Shown one piece after another: positions 36,231 to 43,471 of a stretch of 64,000 nucleotides of DNA. The stretch lies in the NCBI GenBank assembly GCA_028284235.1, contig JANQSC010000072.1, forward strand, positions 1 through 64,000, written 5' to 3'. Below the pieces are notes generated by a model that did not search any database, was not told the origin of the DNA, and saw only the letters and a list, made by a program, of their open reading frames with translations. The stretch's first letter is position 1. Each line of letters starts with the position of its first letter. A program made the position numbers and the translations under genes. The DNA comes from Opitutaceae bacterium (GTDB taxonomy: Bacteria; Verrucomicrobiota; Verrucomicrobiia; Opitutales; Opitutaceae).

Positions 36231-37655
36231 ATGAACATGCAAAATCAAATGCGTTTTATTAGGTTGAACATTTGGATTCTTCTAACGTTAGCGGCGCCGT
36301 TGGCGGCGGCAGACCGTCCCAACATCCTCTTCATCTTCGCGGACGACTGGGGTTGGGGGGATCTCAGCTGCCATGGGCATCCGTATGTCAAGACGCCAAA
36401 TATCGATCGACTCGCCGAGGAAGGGACGGACTTTCACCGGTTCACCGTGGCCAGCGGCGTGTGTTCGCCCAGCCGGACCGCGGTGATGACTGGGCACTTT
36501 CCAGCTCGATACAATATCGACGGCCACTTCGCCTGGGTGCCGAGCAACGCGAAACGCAACATGCCGGACTGGCTCGATCCGGAAGCGCCGCTGCTCTCGC
36601 TCATGCTGCAGGAGTCGGGCTACGCGACGGCTCATTACGGCAAGTGGCACTTGGCCAACAACATGATCCCCGATTCGCCGGTTCCCGGCGAGTATGGATT
36701 CGATGAATACGGCGCCTTCAATTGCGCGGGCGAACAGATACCGGTGCACGAGGACTCGCAACGTGCCAGCGCGTTCATTGAAAAGTCCGCCGTGGCCGGG
36801 AAGCCCTTTTTTATAAATGTTTGGCTGCACGAGCCGCACACGCCCTTTCATACGGTGCCGAAATACGAATGGCGTTTTCGGCATATGGAGAGCGAGGAGG
36901 ATCGTATTTACGCGTCGGTCCTCTCCCATGCGGACGACCGGGTTGGGGAGCTGCTGGATACGCTGGATCGGCTGGACATTGCGGACAACACGCTCGTGAT
37001 TTTCAGTTCCGACAATGGACCCGCTCGCGCGTCGGGGCCGACGGAGCTTAAGTTAATGTACGACACGGCCACAGGAGCGGGCTGGAACCTAGCCGCAGCT
37101 AAAGGGATCACCGGCGGTCGCAAGGGCTACAAGGCGGCTCTGTTCGAAGGCGGGATCGGGGTTCCGTTCATCGCTCGTTGGCCGGGGAAGATCGCTGCGG
37201 GCGCGGTCGACGACCAATCTCTGATCTCAGCTGTAGATCTTCTGCCCACGTTTTGCGAGATTGCGGGTGTGGATTTGCCAGACGACTACACGCCCGACGG
37301 TGTCAGCCAGGTGTCGACATTGAAAGGAACGGCGTATCCGTCTCGCGAGAAACCGCTTTTTTGGAAGATGGCCGGGGCTTGGCCGCCTCGGGATGCGAAG
37401 CCGGATCACTGGGTGTCCTACGCCGTCGTCGATCAGCAGTGGAAATTGGTGGCCAACGAAGACCGGAGCTATCTAGAGCTCTACGACATCGCTGGCGATC
37501 CGTATGAGCAATCGAACCTGGTGGAGGCCAAACCGGAAGTGGCCCGCCAGTTGCGAAAGAAGATCGATCGGTGGATCGAGACTTTGCCCGAGAAGCCCAC
37601 CGGAAATGTCTTTTCGGCAGAGCGGCTTGAGGGAACCGCGAATGGACGCGAATAG
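36231..37655 (+). CDS. Secreted S1-family sulfatase
   Basis: This 474-residue protein has a signal peptide (RLNIWILLTLAAPLAAA) and then 'RPNILFIFADDWGWGDL', the metal-binding Asp pair of sulfatases. The formylglycine motif is 'GVCSPSRTAVMTG' (Cys type). 'HYGKWHLAN', 'VWLHEPHTPFH', 'VIFSSDNGPA' and 'LFEGGIGVPFIARWPG' complete the fold. It needs Cys-to-formylglycine conversion; no standard maturase gene is in the window. It probably desulfates an algal glycan outside the cytoplasm. The final codons (TANGRE, stop TAG) are inside a repeat element that starts at 37634, so the C-terminus is repeat-derived. Confidence 0.92.
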   Translation: MNMQNQMRFIRLNIWILLTLAAPLAAADRPNILFIFADDWGWGDLSCHGHPYVKTPNIDRLAEEGTDFHRFTVASGVCSPSRTAVMTGHFPARYNIDGHFAWVPSNAKRNMPDWLDPEAPLLSLMLQESGYATAHYGKWHLANNMIPDSPVPGEYGFDEYGAFNCAGEQIPVHEDSQRASAFIEKSAVAGKPFFINVWLHEPHTPFHTVPKYEWRFRHMESEEDRIYASVLSHADDRVGELLDTLDRLDIADNTLVIFSSDNGPARASGPTELKLMYDTATGAGWNLAAAKGITGGRKGYKAALFEGGIGVPFIARWPGKIAAGAVDDQSLISAVDLLPTFCEIAGVDLPDDYTPDGVSQVSTLKGTAYPSREKPLFWKMAGAWPPRDAKPDHWVSYAVVDQQWKLVANEDRSYLELYDIAGDPYEQSNLVEAKPEVARQLRKKIDRWIETLPEKPTGNVFSAERLEGTANGRE

Positions 37656-37710
37656 ACGCGAATCTTATCAAAGCAAATCATTCGCGAACATTTGCGTGAA
37701 TTCGCGGTTT
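37634..37710. repeat. Inverted-repeat element at sulfatase 3' end
   Basis: AACCGCGAATGGACGCGAAT...ACGCGAAT and ATTCGCG...TTTGCGTGAATTCGCGGTT form opposing arms of about 30 bases, with GCGAAT repeated inside each. The element contains the sulfatase stop codon and could also act as a 3' structural end. Confidence 0.7.
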
Positions 37711-37742
37711 CGAAACTTTTCTGGCGGTTTGATTGTCGCCTT

Positions 37743-38306
37743 CTAAGGTGCCGCTGAGGTGTGGTCGTGTAGGATTTTCCAGCCGTCGTTTGTTCGCTGC
37801 ATAAGAAGGGTAAACAGTCCGGTAGCGTTGCCGTAGTCGCCTTCCCGATACAAGCGATAGCGGCCATGGACTTCGGCCCATTTTTCCGATAGAACTTTGA
37901 TTTCGAGATCCTCGAACTCCAGACGTCCCATAGCGTCGTCGGTGGGATAGCGTCTTTGGTAGCGTTGGAGCGTTTCCTCCCAGCCGCGTTGCACGGTCCC
38001 CCCGGAGGCAAAGCGCAGGGCGTCCGATTTGACGTAGGTTTCCATGAAGGCGGGGATGTCGCCTCGGTTCCATTCCGCTACTTGCGTATCCAGAATCGCC
38101 TGAATCTCTTTTTCGACGCCGGGTGGCGGGAAGGAGGTTTCAACTGAGCAGGCCGTAAGAGAGAGGGCTACGATTGGCCAAATAATCGAAAACGTAGGGC
38201 TGGCGCTTGCGCCACGCCGCGAAACCGGCTCCGAACTGAAACTACGCGGCGCTTCGCAAGCGAAGGCCCTACGAAGAAATTGATGCAGTAGCGAATTATT
38301 GGACAT
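37743..38306 (-). CDS. NTF2/SnoaL-like lipoprotein
   Basis: About 187 residues from the ATG at 38306; the track start at 38558 reads out of frame through the sulfatase gene. The lipoprotein signal is 'IIWPIVALSLTACS'. A cone-shaped DUF4440/SnoaL-like domain follows: 'IQAILDTQVAEWNRGDIPAFMETYVKSDALRFASGG', 'RYPTDDAMGRLEFEDLEIKVLSEKWAEVHGRY', 'LFTLLMQRTNDGWKILHDHTS'. Such domains bind small molecules or act as isomerases. The n-region before the signal core is long (about 45 residues) and is encoded by a REP pair at 38193-38273. The frame has no start codon between the REP pair and the lipobox. Confidence 0.78.
   Translation of the reverse strand: MSNNSLLHQFLRRAFACEAPRSFSSEPVSRRGASASPTFSIIWPIVALSLTACSVETSFPPPGVEKEIQAILDTQVAEWNRGDIPAFMETYVKSDALRFASGGTVQRGWEETLQRYQRRYPTDDAMGRLEFEDLEIKVLSEKWAEVHGRYRLYREGDYGNATGLFTLLMQRTNDGWKILHDHTSAAP
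38193..38273. repeat. Paired GTAG-type REP (BIME-like) inside a reading frame
   Basis: Two 29-base arms face each other, each starting at its outer end with CGTAGGGC. The left arm holds TGGCGC-TT-GCGCCA and the right arm CTTCGC-AA-GCGAAG. Bases that differ between arms are matched within each arm, so the inner hairpins are conserved. GTAG before a hairpin is the known pattern of REPs mobilised by RAYT (TnpA-REP) enzymes. No RAYT gene is in the window. Confidence 0.75.
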
Positions 38307-38343
38307 TATATTAGGGAAAGAAGGGCTTGCTACTTGGGCGATC

Positions 38344-39885
38344 TTACGAGTCCGCAGCAGCGGCTTTCTTGGGTGTTGCGGCGGGGTTCTTCCACCAGCC
38401 GGTGGTTCGAACGGAGCTGGTGATGAACCACTCGGAGAGGTCTTTTCGCAGGGTCGCCTTGGCGTCCGCGTAGTCGAGGTCGTCCCAGACATCGTTGAGC
38501 TCGTCGGGGTCCTTTTCGAGGTCGAACAGTTGCCCGGCGTCTTTTCCGATGTATTCAATGAGCTTGTACTGTTTGCTTCGAATCATGAGGGAATGGTCGA
38601 GGTCTTGCAGCATCAGGTCCTGGGCGTGTTCGGAATAGACGTACTTTCGTTCAGTCGCGTTCGGATCGTCTTCGAGGAAGGGAAGAAGCGATTCCGCTTC
38701 CATTTTTTCGGGCGGCTCGAGGCCGGCGAGCTCCAGGACTGTCGGGCCGATGTCGAACCACTGGGTGAGAGCGGGAACTTTCCGGTCGCCTTTGAATCGA
38801 TCGGGGCTCCAGACCACTAGCGGCACGCGGACGGACTGGTCGTACATAGTCCACTTCTCCACGAGGCCGTGGTCGCCGAGGCATTCCCCGTGGTCGGAGG
38901 TGAAGATGACGACGGAGTTGTCGAGGAGGCCGCGTTCTTCGAGGCGGTCCATGATGCGGCCGACTTGCTCGTCGATCATGGTGACGTTGGCCAAGTAGTA
39001 GGCGCGCTGGAACTGGCGGGACGCTGCGGATGCGTTGGGATCGAAGGCGATGGAGTCGGCGAAGCGCTGGGTGAGCCGCTTTCGGAAGGAGTGGAGGGTC
39101 TCGGGCTGGGCGTCCATTTCCTCTTGGGTGACGGGTAGCATGGGGAGGTCTTTCTCCATGTACTCTTTCGTGTATCGCTCGATGGGGTCGAAGGGCGGAT
39201 GGGGTCCGGGGAAACCGATTTCGAGGAAGAGCGGCTCGTCGTCAAGTTTTGGGCGCTTGTCTTCGTCGATCCACTGCATGAGCGTCGACTGGTCCGCGCC
39301 GTAGGGGGACTTGTCGATCCAGCGCAGGGCGAGGTCGCCGACGAACACGTCGGGGTGGAGGTCGTCGGGGAGTTTCCATTCGTAGGCGCCTTGGCGCTCC
39401 TGCACGTCGGGCCAGTCTTTGTAGAATGGCTTCTCGGGGCGGTCGAAGCCGCGCAGGTCGAGGGCCTTGTCCCATTCGTCTTCGAAGATGTGGGGATTCT
39501 TCTTCCACATGAGTTCGGATTCGCGGCGCTGTTTGTTCTCGACGACGAAGCGCTCGTGGAAGCCGTGGTTCTCGTTGTAGGGGTCGGCGTGCATTTTGCC
39601 GATGTTGACGCAGTAGTAGCCGCTGTCGCGGAGGTCTTGAACCCAGGTGCGTGGCCAGGTGTCGTTGTTCTTGAGGGCGCCGGAATTATGAGGGAAGTAG
39701 CCGGTGAAGAGGCTTGCCCGGGAAGGCCCGCACGACGGGGAGGTGACGTGGCATTGCTCAAAGGCGATGCCTTCTTTGACGAGCCGGTCCGTGTGCGGGG
39801 TGTTGAGGTGAGGGTAGCCGAGCGCGGCGATTGTGTCGTACCGCTGCTGGTCGGTGATGATGAGAATGATGTTGGGGCGTTTCAT
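38344..39885 (-). CDS. S1-family sulfatase without export signal
   Basis: This 513-residue protein starts directly with the catalytic domain ('MKRPNIILIITDQQRYDTIAALG'), so it is predicted to stay in the cytoplasm. The formylglycine motif is 'SCGPSRASLFTG'. 'YYCVNIGKMHADP', 'LFLEIGFPGPHPPFDP', 'VVIFTSDHGECLGDHGLVEKWTMYDQSVRVPLVVWSPDRF' and 'YVYSEHAQDLM' follow the arylsulfatase/choline-sulfatase-like pattern. The substrate is probably a small imported sulfated sugar, in contrast to the secreted sulfatase at 36231. It is transcribed away from the Nramp-related gene. Confidence 0.92.
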   Translation of the reverse strand: MKRPNIILIITDQQRYDTIAALGYPHLNTPHTDRLVKEGIAFEQCHVTSPSCGPSRASLFTGYFPHNSGALKNNDTWPRTWVQDLRDSGYYCVNIGKMHADPYNENHGFHERFVVENKQRRESELMWKKNPHIFEDEWDKALDLRGFDRPEKPFYKDWPDVQERQGAYEWKLPDDLHPDVFVGDLALRWIDKSPYGADQSTLMQWIDEDKRPKLDDEPLFLEIGFPGPHPPFDPIERYTKEYMEKDLPMLPVTQEEMDAQPETLHSFRKRLTQRFADSIAFDPNASAASRQFQRAYYLANVTMIDEQVGRIMDRLEERGLLDNSVVIFTSDHGECLGDHGLVEKWTMYDQSVRVPLVVWSPDRFKGDRKVPALTQWFDIGPTVLELAGLEPPEKMEAESLLPFLEDDPNATERKYVYSEHAQDLMLQDLDHSLMIRSKQYKLIEYIGKDAGQLFDLEKDPDELNDVWDDLDYADAKATLRKDLSEWFITSSVRTTGWWKNPAATPKKAAAADS

Positions 39886-39980
39886 TTCAGGGTGCGGCTA
39901 ATAAAGCGATCGGGACGTGGGGCGACAAGACTGCAGTTGGTCAGTGGGGATTGGGTTAGTAGTCGGGATGCGTTTAGAAA

Positions 39981-40146
39981 TTAACAGTGATCTCTACGAG
40001 ATCAAATTCCGCTACGCGGAAGCAGGATCCCGTCCCGATTGTCGGGGCGGGAGCAAGATGATAGAAACCAAGAAACGAAATCCTGTTGGCTCTTGAGAGC
40101 CATCTTGTTGGCGCGAAGCGACATTTCGCCGCAAGGCGACTGTTAA
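39981..40146 (+). repeat. Modular hairpin-chain repeat, copy 1 (left A, right A)
   Basis: It begins TTAACAGTGATCTC and ends GGCGACTGTTAA. Inside are successive hairpins: GATCTC-TAC-GAGATC, TTCCGC-TAC-GCGGAA, CCCG-T-CCCGA...TCGGG-G-CGGG, TGGCTCT-TG-AGAGCCA and TCGCC-GCAA-GGCGA. Linkers are CAGGAT, CAAGATG, ATCCTG and CATCTTG. It lies between divergent genes, and the 465-base gap 39886-40350 holds this copy, copy 6 and no gene. Confidence 0.85.
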
Positions 40147-40174
40147 CGAATTGGTAGTAGGAAATTGGCTATGA

Positions 40175-40226
40175 TTTTTTTAGCGGGATACGCTCGCCCG
40201 CCCTGCGTTTGAACGCATCTTGTTAA
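40175..40226 (-). repeat. Modular hairpin-chain repeat, copy 6 (short; left B, right B)
   Basis: Read on the minus strand it begins TTAACAAGATGCGTTC and ends GAGCGTATCCCGCTAAA, which match the left-B and right-B ends of copies 3 and 4. No middle modules are present, so this looks like a minimal or deleted form in inverted orientation beside copy 1. Confidence 0.6.
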
Positions 40227-40350
40227 CAATAGTCCCCCAATCTCCCCTCTCTATCACTCTGTCCGAAAAGCGCGTTTATCGTGGACGCGTCGCGAGGGTG
40301 TTGATTGTGTTGCTGTGTACCCCACCTCGCTTTGAATCCCCTATCCCCAC

Positions 40351-41682
40351 ATGAGCGCGATCGCTGACGCCCCGACGAGTTGGCGGGGTATCCGTTCGCA
40401 GCTGGGTCCCGGGCTGATCGTGTCGGCGAACATCGTCGGTTCGGGGGAGTTGATCGTGACGACGAAGCTGGGCGCCGATGTGGGGTTCACCATGCTCTGG
40501 TTCATTCTGTTGGGATGTGTGGTGAAGGTGTTTGTACAGCTGGAGCTGGGGCGGTACGCGATATCGAAGCGGAAAACGACGCTCGAAGCACTCAATTCGG
40601 TCCCGGGGCCGAAGCTGCGTGTATCGTGGCTGGTTTGGCTGTGGTCGCTGATGTTCGCCGCCATTTTTTTCCAGCTTTCGGGAATGGTGGGCGGCATCGC
40701 CCAGGTTCTCGGCTTGGCGGGTTTGGAGTGGTCGCATACCGTGTTGGCGATCTTGATAACCGGTTCCTGCGCCCTGTTGCTTTCGATCGGGCAGTATCGG
40801 TTTATCCAGAATTTCTCGTCGGTCATGGTGGCGTCGTTTTCGATATTCACGGTGTTCGCGGTGTTTTCTCTTTACTGGACGGACTACGGAATCACGGGAG
40901 CGCAGTTGGCCGAGGGGCTCAGCTTTCGATTGCCGAGCGATTTCATGATCGCCTTCGCCGCGTTTGGCGTGATTGGCGTGGGGGCGTCGGAGCTGATCGT
41001 CTATCCTTACTGGTGTTTGGAAAAAGGATACGGTAAATACGTGGGGCCGGACGATGGATCGGAGGCTTGGATCGAACGGGCCCAAGGGTGGATCCGGGTG
41101 ATGAAATACGACGCCCTGCTGTCGTTGGTCATTTACACGGGGGCGACGGTGGCGTTTTACCTTCTCGGAGCCGCGGTGCTCAATGGGCGTCAAATCGCGG
41201 TGGAGAATGAAAACTTGATGGTGAACCTCTCCAACTTGTACAGCACGTCGTTTGGCGCGGTCGGGCTTTGGATCTTCATCGTCGGGGCGTTCGCCGTGAT
41301 GTACTCGACGGTTTTTATCGCGACCGCTTCCAACAGTCGCTTGTCGGCGGATTTTCTGAATTTGCTGGGTATATTAAAACTGGATACGGAGGAACAGCGA
41401 AAGCGGGCGGTCAAAGTCGCATGCGTGGTGTTGCCCGCCTTGTTTTGCATTTTCTACTTGTCCTTTAGCAAGCCGGTCACGCTGATAGCGATCGGAGCGG
41501 TCGCCCAGGCGTTGATGCTGCCGATCATCAGTTTCGCCGCTTTGTATTTTCTCTATTACCACACGCACGAGCGCTTGCGCCCCCGTCTGAGCTGGATCGT
41601 CTTCGTTTGGATCTCCGCCTGTCTCATGGCGGCGGTGGGGTTATTCCAATTGTCCCGCGCGGTGGACAAACTACTGGGTTAG
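40351..41682 (+). CDS. Nramp-related (APC superfamily) membrane transporter
   Basis: This 443-residue protein has about 11 membrane helices and an Nramp-like opening 'RSQLGPGLIVSANIVGSGELIVTTKLGADVGF'. The canonical Nramp helix 1 metal motif DPGN is replaced by 'ANIVGSGE', and the helix 6 Met-Pro-His is replaced by 'GVGASELIVYPYW'. So the metal-binding residues of Mn/Fe transporters are missing, and the substrate could be different. A conserved hydrophilic loop ('EKGYGKYVGPDDGSEAWIERAQGW') follows helix 6. Planctomycetes and Verrucomicrobia have several relatives. Hairpin-chain repeats flank it on both sides; one begins directly after its stop codon. Confidence 0.78.
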   Translation: MSAIADAPTSWRGIRSQLGPGLIVSANIVGSGELIVTTKLGADVGFTMLWFILLGCVVKVFVQLELGRYAISKRKTTLEALNSVPGPKLRVSWLVWLWSLMFAAIFFQLSGMVGGIAQVLGLAGLEWSHTVLAILITGSCALLLSIGQYRFIQNFSSVMVASFSIFTVFAVFSLYWTDYGITGAQLAEGLSFRLPSDFMIAFAAFGVIGVGASELIVYPYWCLEKGYGKYVGPDDGSEAWIERAQGWIRVMKYDALLSLVIYTGATVAFYLLGAAVLNGRQIAVENENLMVNLSNLYSTSFGAVGLWIFIVGAFAVMYSTVFIATASNSRLSADFLNLLGILKLDTEEQRKRAVKVACVVLPALFCIFYLSFSKPVTLIAIGAVAQALMLPIISFAALYFLYYHTHERLRPRLSWIVFVWISACLMAAVGLFQLSRAVDKLLG

Positions 41683-41839
41683 TTAACAGGATGCGTTCGA
41701 CCGCTTTGCGATCTCACTCTCAGGATCCCGTCCGTCACTGACCCCGGCACAGTCGGCGGCCAAGGTGGGAGCAGGATGAAAAAAACAAACTAAAATCCTG
41801 TTGGCGCGGAGCGACATTTCGCCGCAAGGCGACTGTTGA
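41683..41839 (+). repeat. Modular hairpin-chain repeat, copy 2 (left B, right A)
   Basis: The element starts TTAACAGGATGCGTTC, the base after the TAG stop of the Nramp-related gene, and ends GGCGACTGTTGA. The middle module CCCGTCC...GTCACTGACCCCGGCACAG is shared with copy 4. The 343-base gap 41683-42025 is almost wholly copies 2 and 3. Confidence 0.85.
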
Positions 41840-41852
41840 GAACGGGCTTTTT

Positions 41853-41995
41853 TTAACAGGATGCGTTCACCCGCTTCGCGGTTTCACTCACTTGATCCCG
41901 CGGAGGCGGGAACTTGATGATCATCCAAAAACAATCCTGTTGGCTCGCCAGAGCCATCCTGTAGCGAACCCGTTAGGGAGCGCGTATCCTGTTAA
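41853..41995 (+). repeat. Modular hairpin-chain repeat, copy 3 (left B, right B)
   Basis: TTAACAGGATGCG at the left and CGTATCCTGTTAA at the right give a 10-base perfect terminal inverted repeat (TTAACAGGAT). Internal hairpins include CCCGC...GCGGG and TGGCTC-GCCA-GAGCCA. It lies 13 bases from copy 2 in direct orientation. Confidence 0.85.
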
Positions 41996-42025
41996 ATTAC
42001 TTTGCGACCCTGGAGATTGTCGGGA

Positions 42026-42583
42026 ATGTTGTTAAACATCATGAATGAACTCGAAGATTTTGTCTCTTTGGCCACGCGCGAATTCAAGCGACTGAAAGAC
42101 CTGTCGGACCGGGCAGTTGCCCAAATCTCGGAGGACCAGTTCTTCTTTGCGGACAGCGAAGGCGACAACAGCGTCGCCCAGATCTACAAGCACATGGCGG
42201 GAAATATACGTTCCCGGTGGACTGACTTTCTCACTACGGACGGGGAGAAGCCTGATCGGAATCGGGATACGGAGTTCGTCATTGCGGAGACGGACACGTA
42301 TTTGCATCTGCACTCGCGATGGGAGTCTGCGTGGAAAATCCTGTTCGATACCTTGTCTGATCTGAAATCGTCAGACCTGTCTACAGTCGTTCGTATCCGG
42401 GGGGAAGGCTTGACGGTTCTACAGGCAATCAGCCGGCAGCTGACTCACTACGCTTACCATGTCGGTCAAATCGTCTATATCGCCAAGCGCCTCGCGGAAG
42501 AAAACTGGACGAGCTTGAGCATTCCGAAAGGGGAGTCTGCCGCGTTCAACCAGGCTCCGGATCGGTATTTGGAAAGTGAATAG
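42026..42583 (+). CDS. DinB-like (DUF1572) protein
   Basis: About 185 residues from ATG 42026, with GGAG ten bases upstream; the track used an earlier TTG. The protein is a four-helix DinB/DUF1572 type: 'EFKRLKDLSDRAVAQISEDQFFF', 'NSVAQIYKHMAGNIRSRWTDFLT', 'RWESAWKILFDTLSDLKSSDL', 'LQAISRQLTHYAYHVGQIVYIAKRL'. The His residues in 'YKHMAGN' and 'THYAYHVGQ' occupy the family's metal-binding positions. These proteins are putative metal-dependent thiol (bacillithiol-like) transferases, but most are uncharacterised. It converges with the Rrf2 gene. Confidence 0.8.
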   Translation: MLLNIMNELEDFVSLATREFKRLKDLSDRAVAQISEDQFFFADSEGDNSVAQIYKHMAGNIRSRWTDFLTTDGEKPDRNRDTEFVIAETDTYLHLHSRWESAWKILFDTLSDLKSSDLSTVVRIRGEGLTVLQAISRQLTHYAYHVGQIVYIAKRLAEENWTSLSIPKGESAAFNQAPDRYLESE

Positions 42584-42690
42584 GAGGGAGAGACGGAGAG
42601 ATGGGGGGAATGAGGGATGTGGACCTCGAAGTGAACCGGAGCGCTTGTAGTCTCAAGTCTCCCCATCCCTCCGTCTCTCTTTCCCCCTAT
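42584..42690. repeat. Inverted repeat between convergent genes
   Basis: A purine-rich arm (GGGAGAGACGGAGAGATGGG) right after the DinB-like stop pairs with a pyrimidine-rich arm (CCCATCCCTCCGTCTCTCTT) before the regulator's stop on the other strand. The roughly 25-bp stem could end transcription from both sides. Confidence 0.6.
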
Positions 42691-42696
42691 CCCGGT

Positions 42697-43119
42697 TCAT
42701 TCCAGCTCGACGACGAAGCTCCCGAAGTGCGTGTTCTTTAGAAACGACTCGGACGATTCGCGCATGGCGACTAGTTCGTCGTGGACGGGGCAGGGATTGT
42801 CGTTCGGGCAGTAGCCCGCGCCGAACGGGCAGGGGTAGGGGTCGGACGCGGGGTCGAATTGAGCGACGATGTCGTGGAAGGTAATTGTTTCGGGCGGACG
42901 GGCCAGTCGATAGCCTCCTTTGGGGCCGGGAGACCCCTGGACGTATCCCGCTTGCGACAGAATCGTCAGAATTTTTGCAACTAGCGTTTGCGGCAGGTCT
43001 CGAGCCTCGGCAATCGTGGCGGAGCGGGCGAGCGACTCGTGGTCGGGGTACTGGGCCGCCAGGTAGCTCATGGCGGCGATCGCGTTTTGTGACATTTTGC
43101 TGTATCCAATACCGGCCAT
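42697..43119 (-). CDS. nsrR: Rrf2-family regulator, NsrR-like, with three-Cys cluster motif
   Basis: The start is set at ATG 43119 (140 residues; 43095 and the track's 43170 are alternatives). The N-terminal helix-turn-helix reads 'SQNAIAAMSYLAAQ', 'ATIAEARDLPQTLVAKILTILSQAGYVQGSPGPKGGYRLARPPETITFHDIVAQFD'. The C-terminal part has Cys at 'CPFGAGYCPNDNPCPVHDEL', matching the spacing of [Fe-S]-binding Rrf2 proteins. The NO sensor NsrR is such a protein, and this gene is divergent from nirK-nor, so NO-responsive control of the island is likely. The Rrf2 family is firm; the NsrR role is from context. Confidence 0.75.
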   Translation of the reverse strand: MAGIGYSKMSQNAIAAMSYLAAQYPDHESLARSATIAEARDLPQTLVAKILTILSQAGYVQGSPGPKGGYRLARPPETITFHDIVAQFDPASDPYPCPFGAGYCPNDNPCPVHDELVAMRESSESFLKNTHFGSFVVELE

Positions 43120-43230
43120 CGATTTGAGGTATTTTCCCGCCGAGGCTGCTACGATTGGACAGCGGGTCAATCTGTAAACGACCGGCGACTCGTCGCATCA
43201 TGGCGGTTTCAACCAGTAAATAAAGAAATA

Positions 43231-43246
43231 AAGAAATTTTATTCTT
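43231..43246. promoter_or_regulatory. Candidate NsrR-like dyad in regulator-nirK intergenic region
   Basis: AAGAA-ATTTTA-TTCTT is a 16-base AT-rich dyad in the 352-base region between the divergent Rrf2 gene and nirK. AT-rich dyads with AAG...CTT ends resemble known NsrR sites, but the match is short. Apart from this and AT-rich promoter-like sequence nearby, I see nothing else in 43120-43471. Confidence 0.35.
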
Positions 43247-43471
43247 GAATAGGTTGAGTGAAGCAGTACGCTACGGGATCGATGAGGAATTCGCTGCGAC
43301 GCTTGGTGGGCGCGATGCTTGGGTTGGCGACTCTGGTTTCCGGGTCGCGGTGTTTTGAGGGCATTCGGCTTGTCGCGGGCGATTTTTCGTGGGCGTGGCA
43401 GGGTGACGTCACGCGATTTTCCTGCGAAATCAACTACAGTTTCGAAGATTCTCTCTGATCCACAATCTGCC

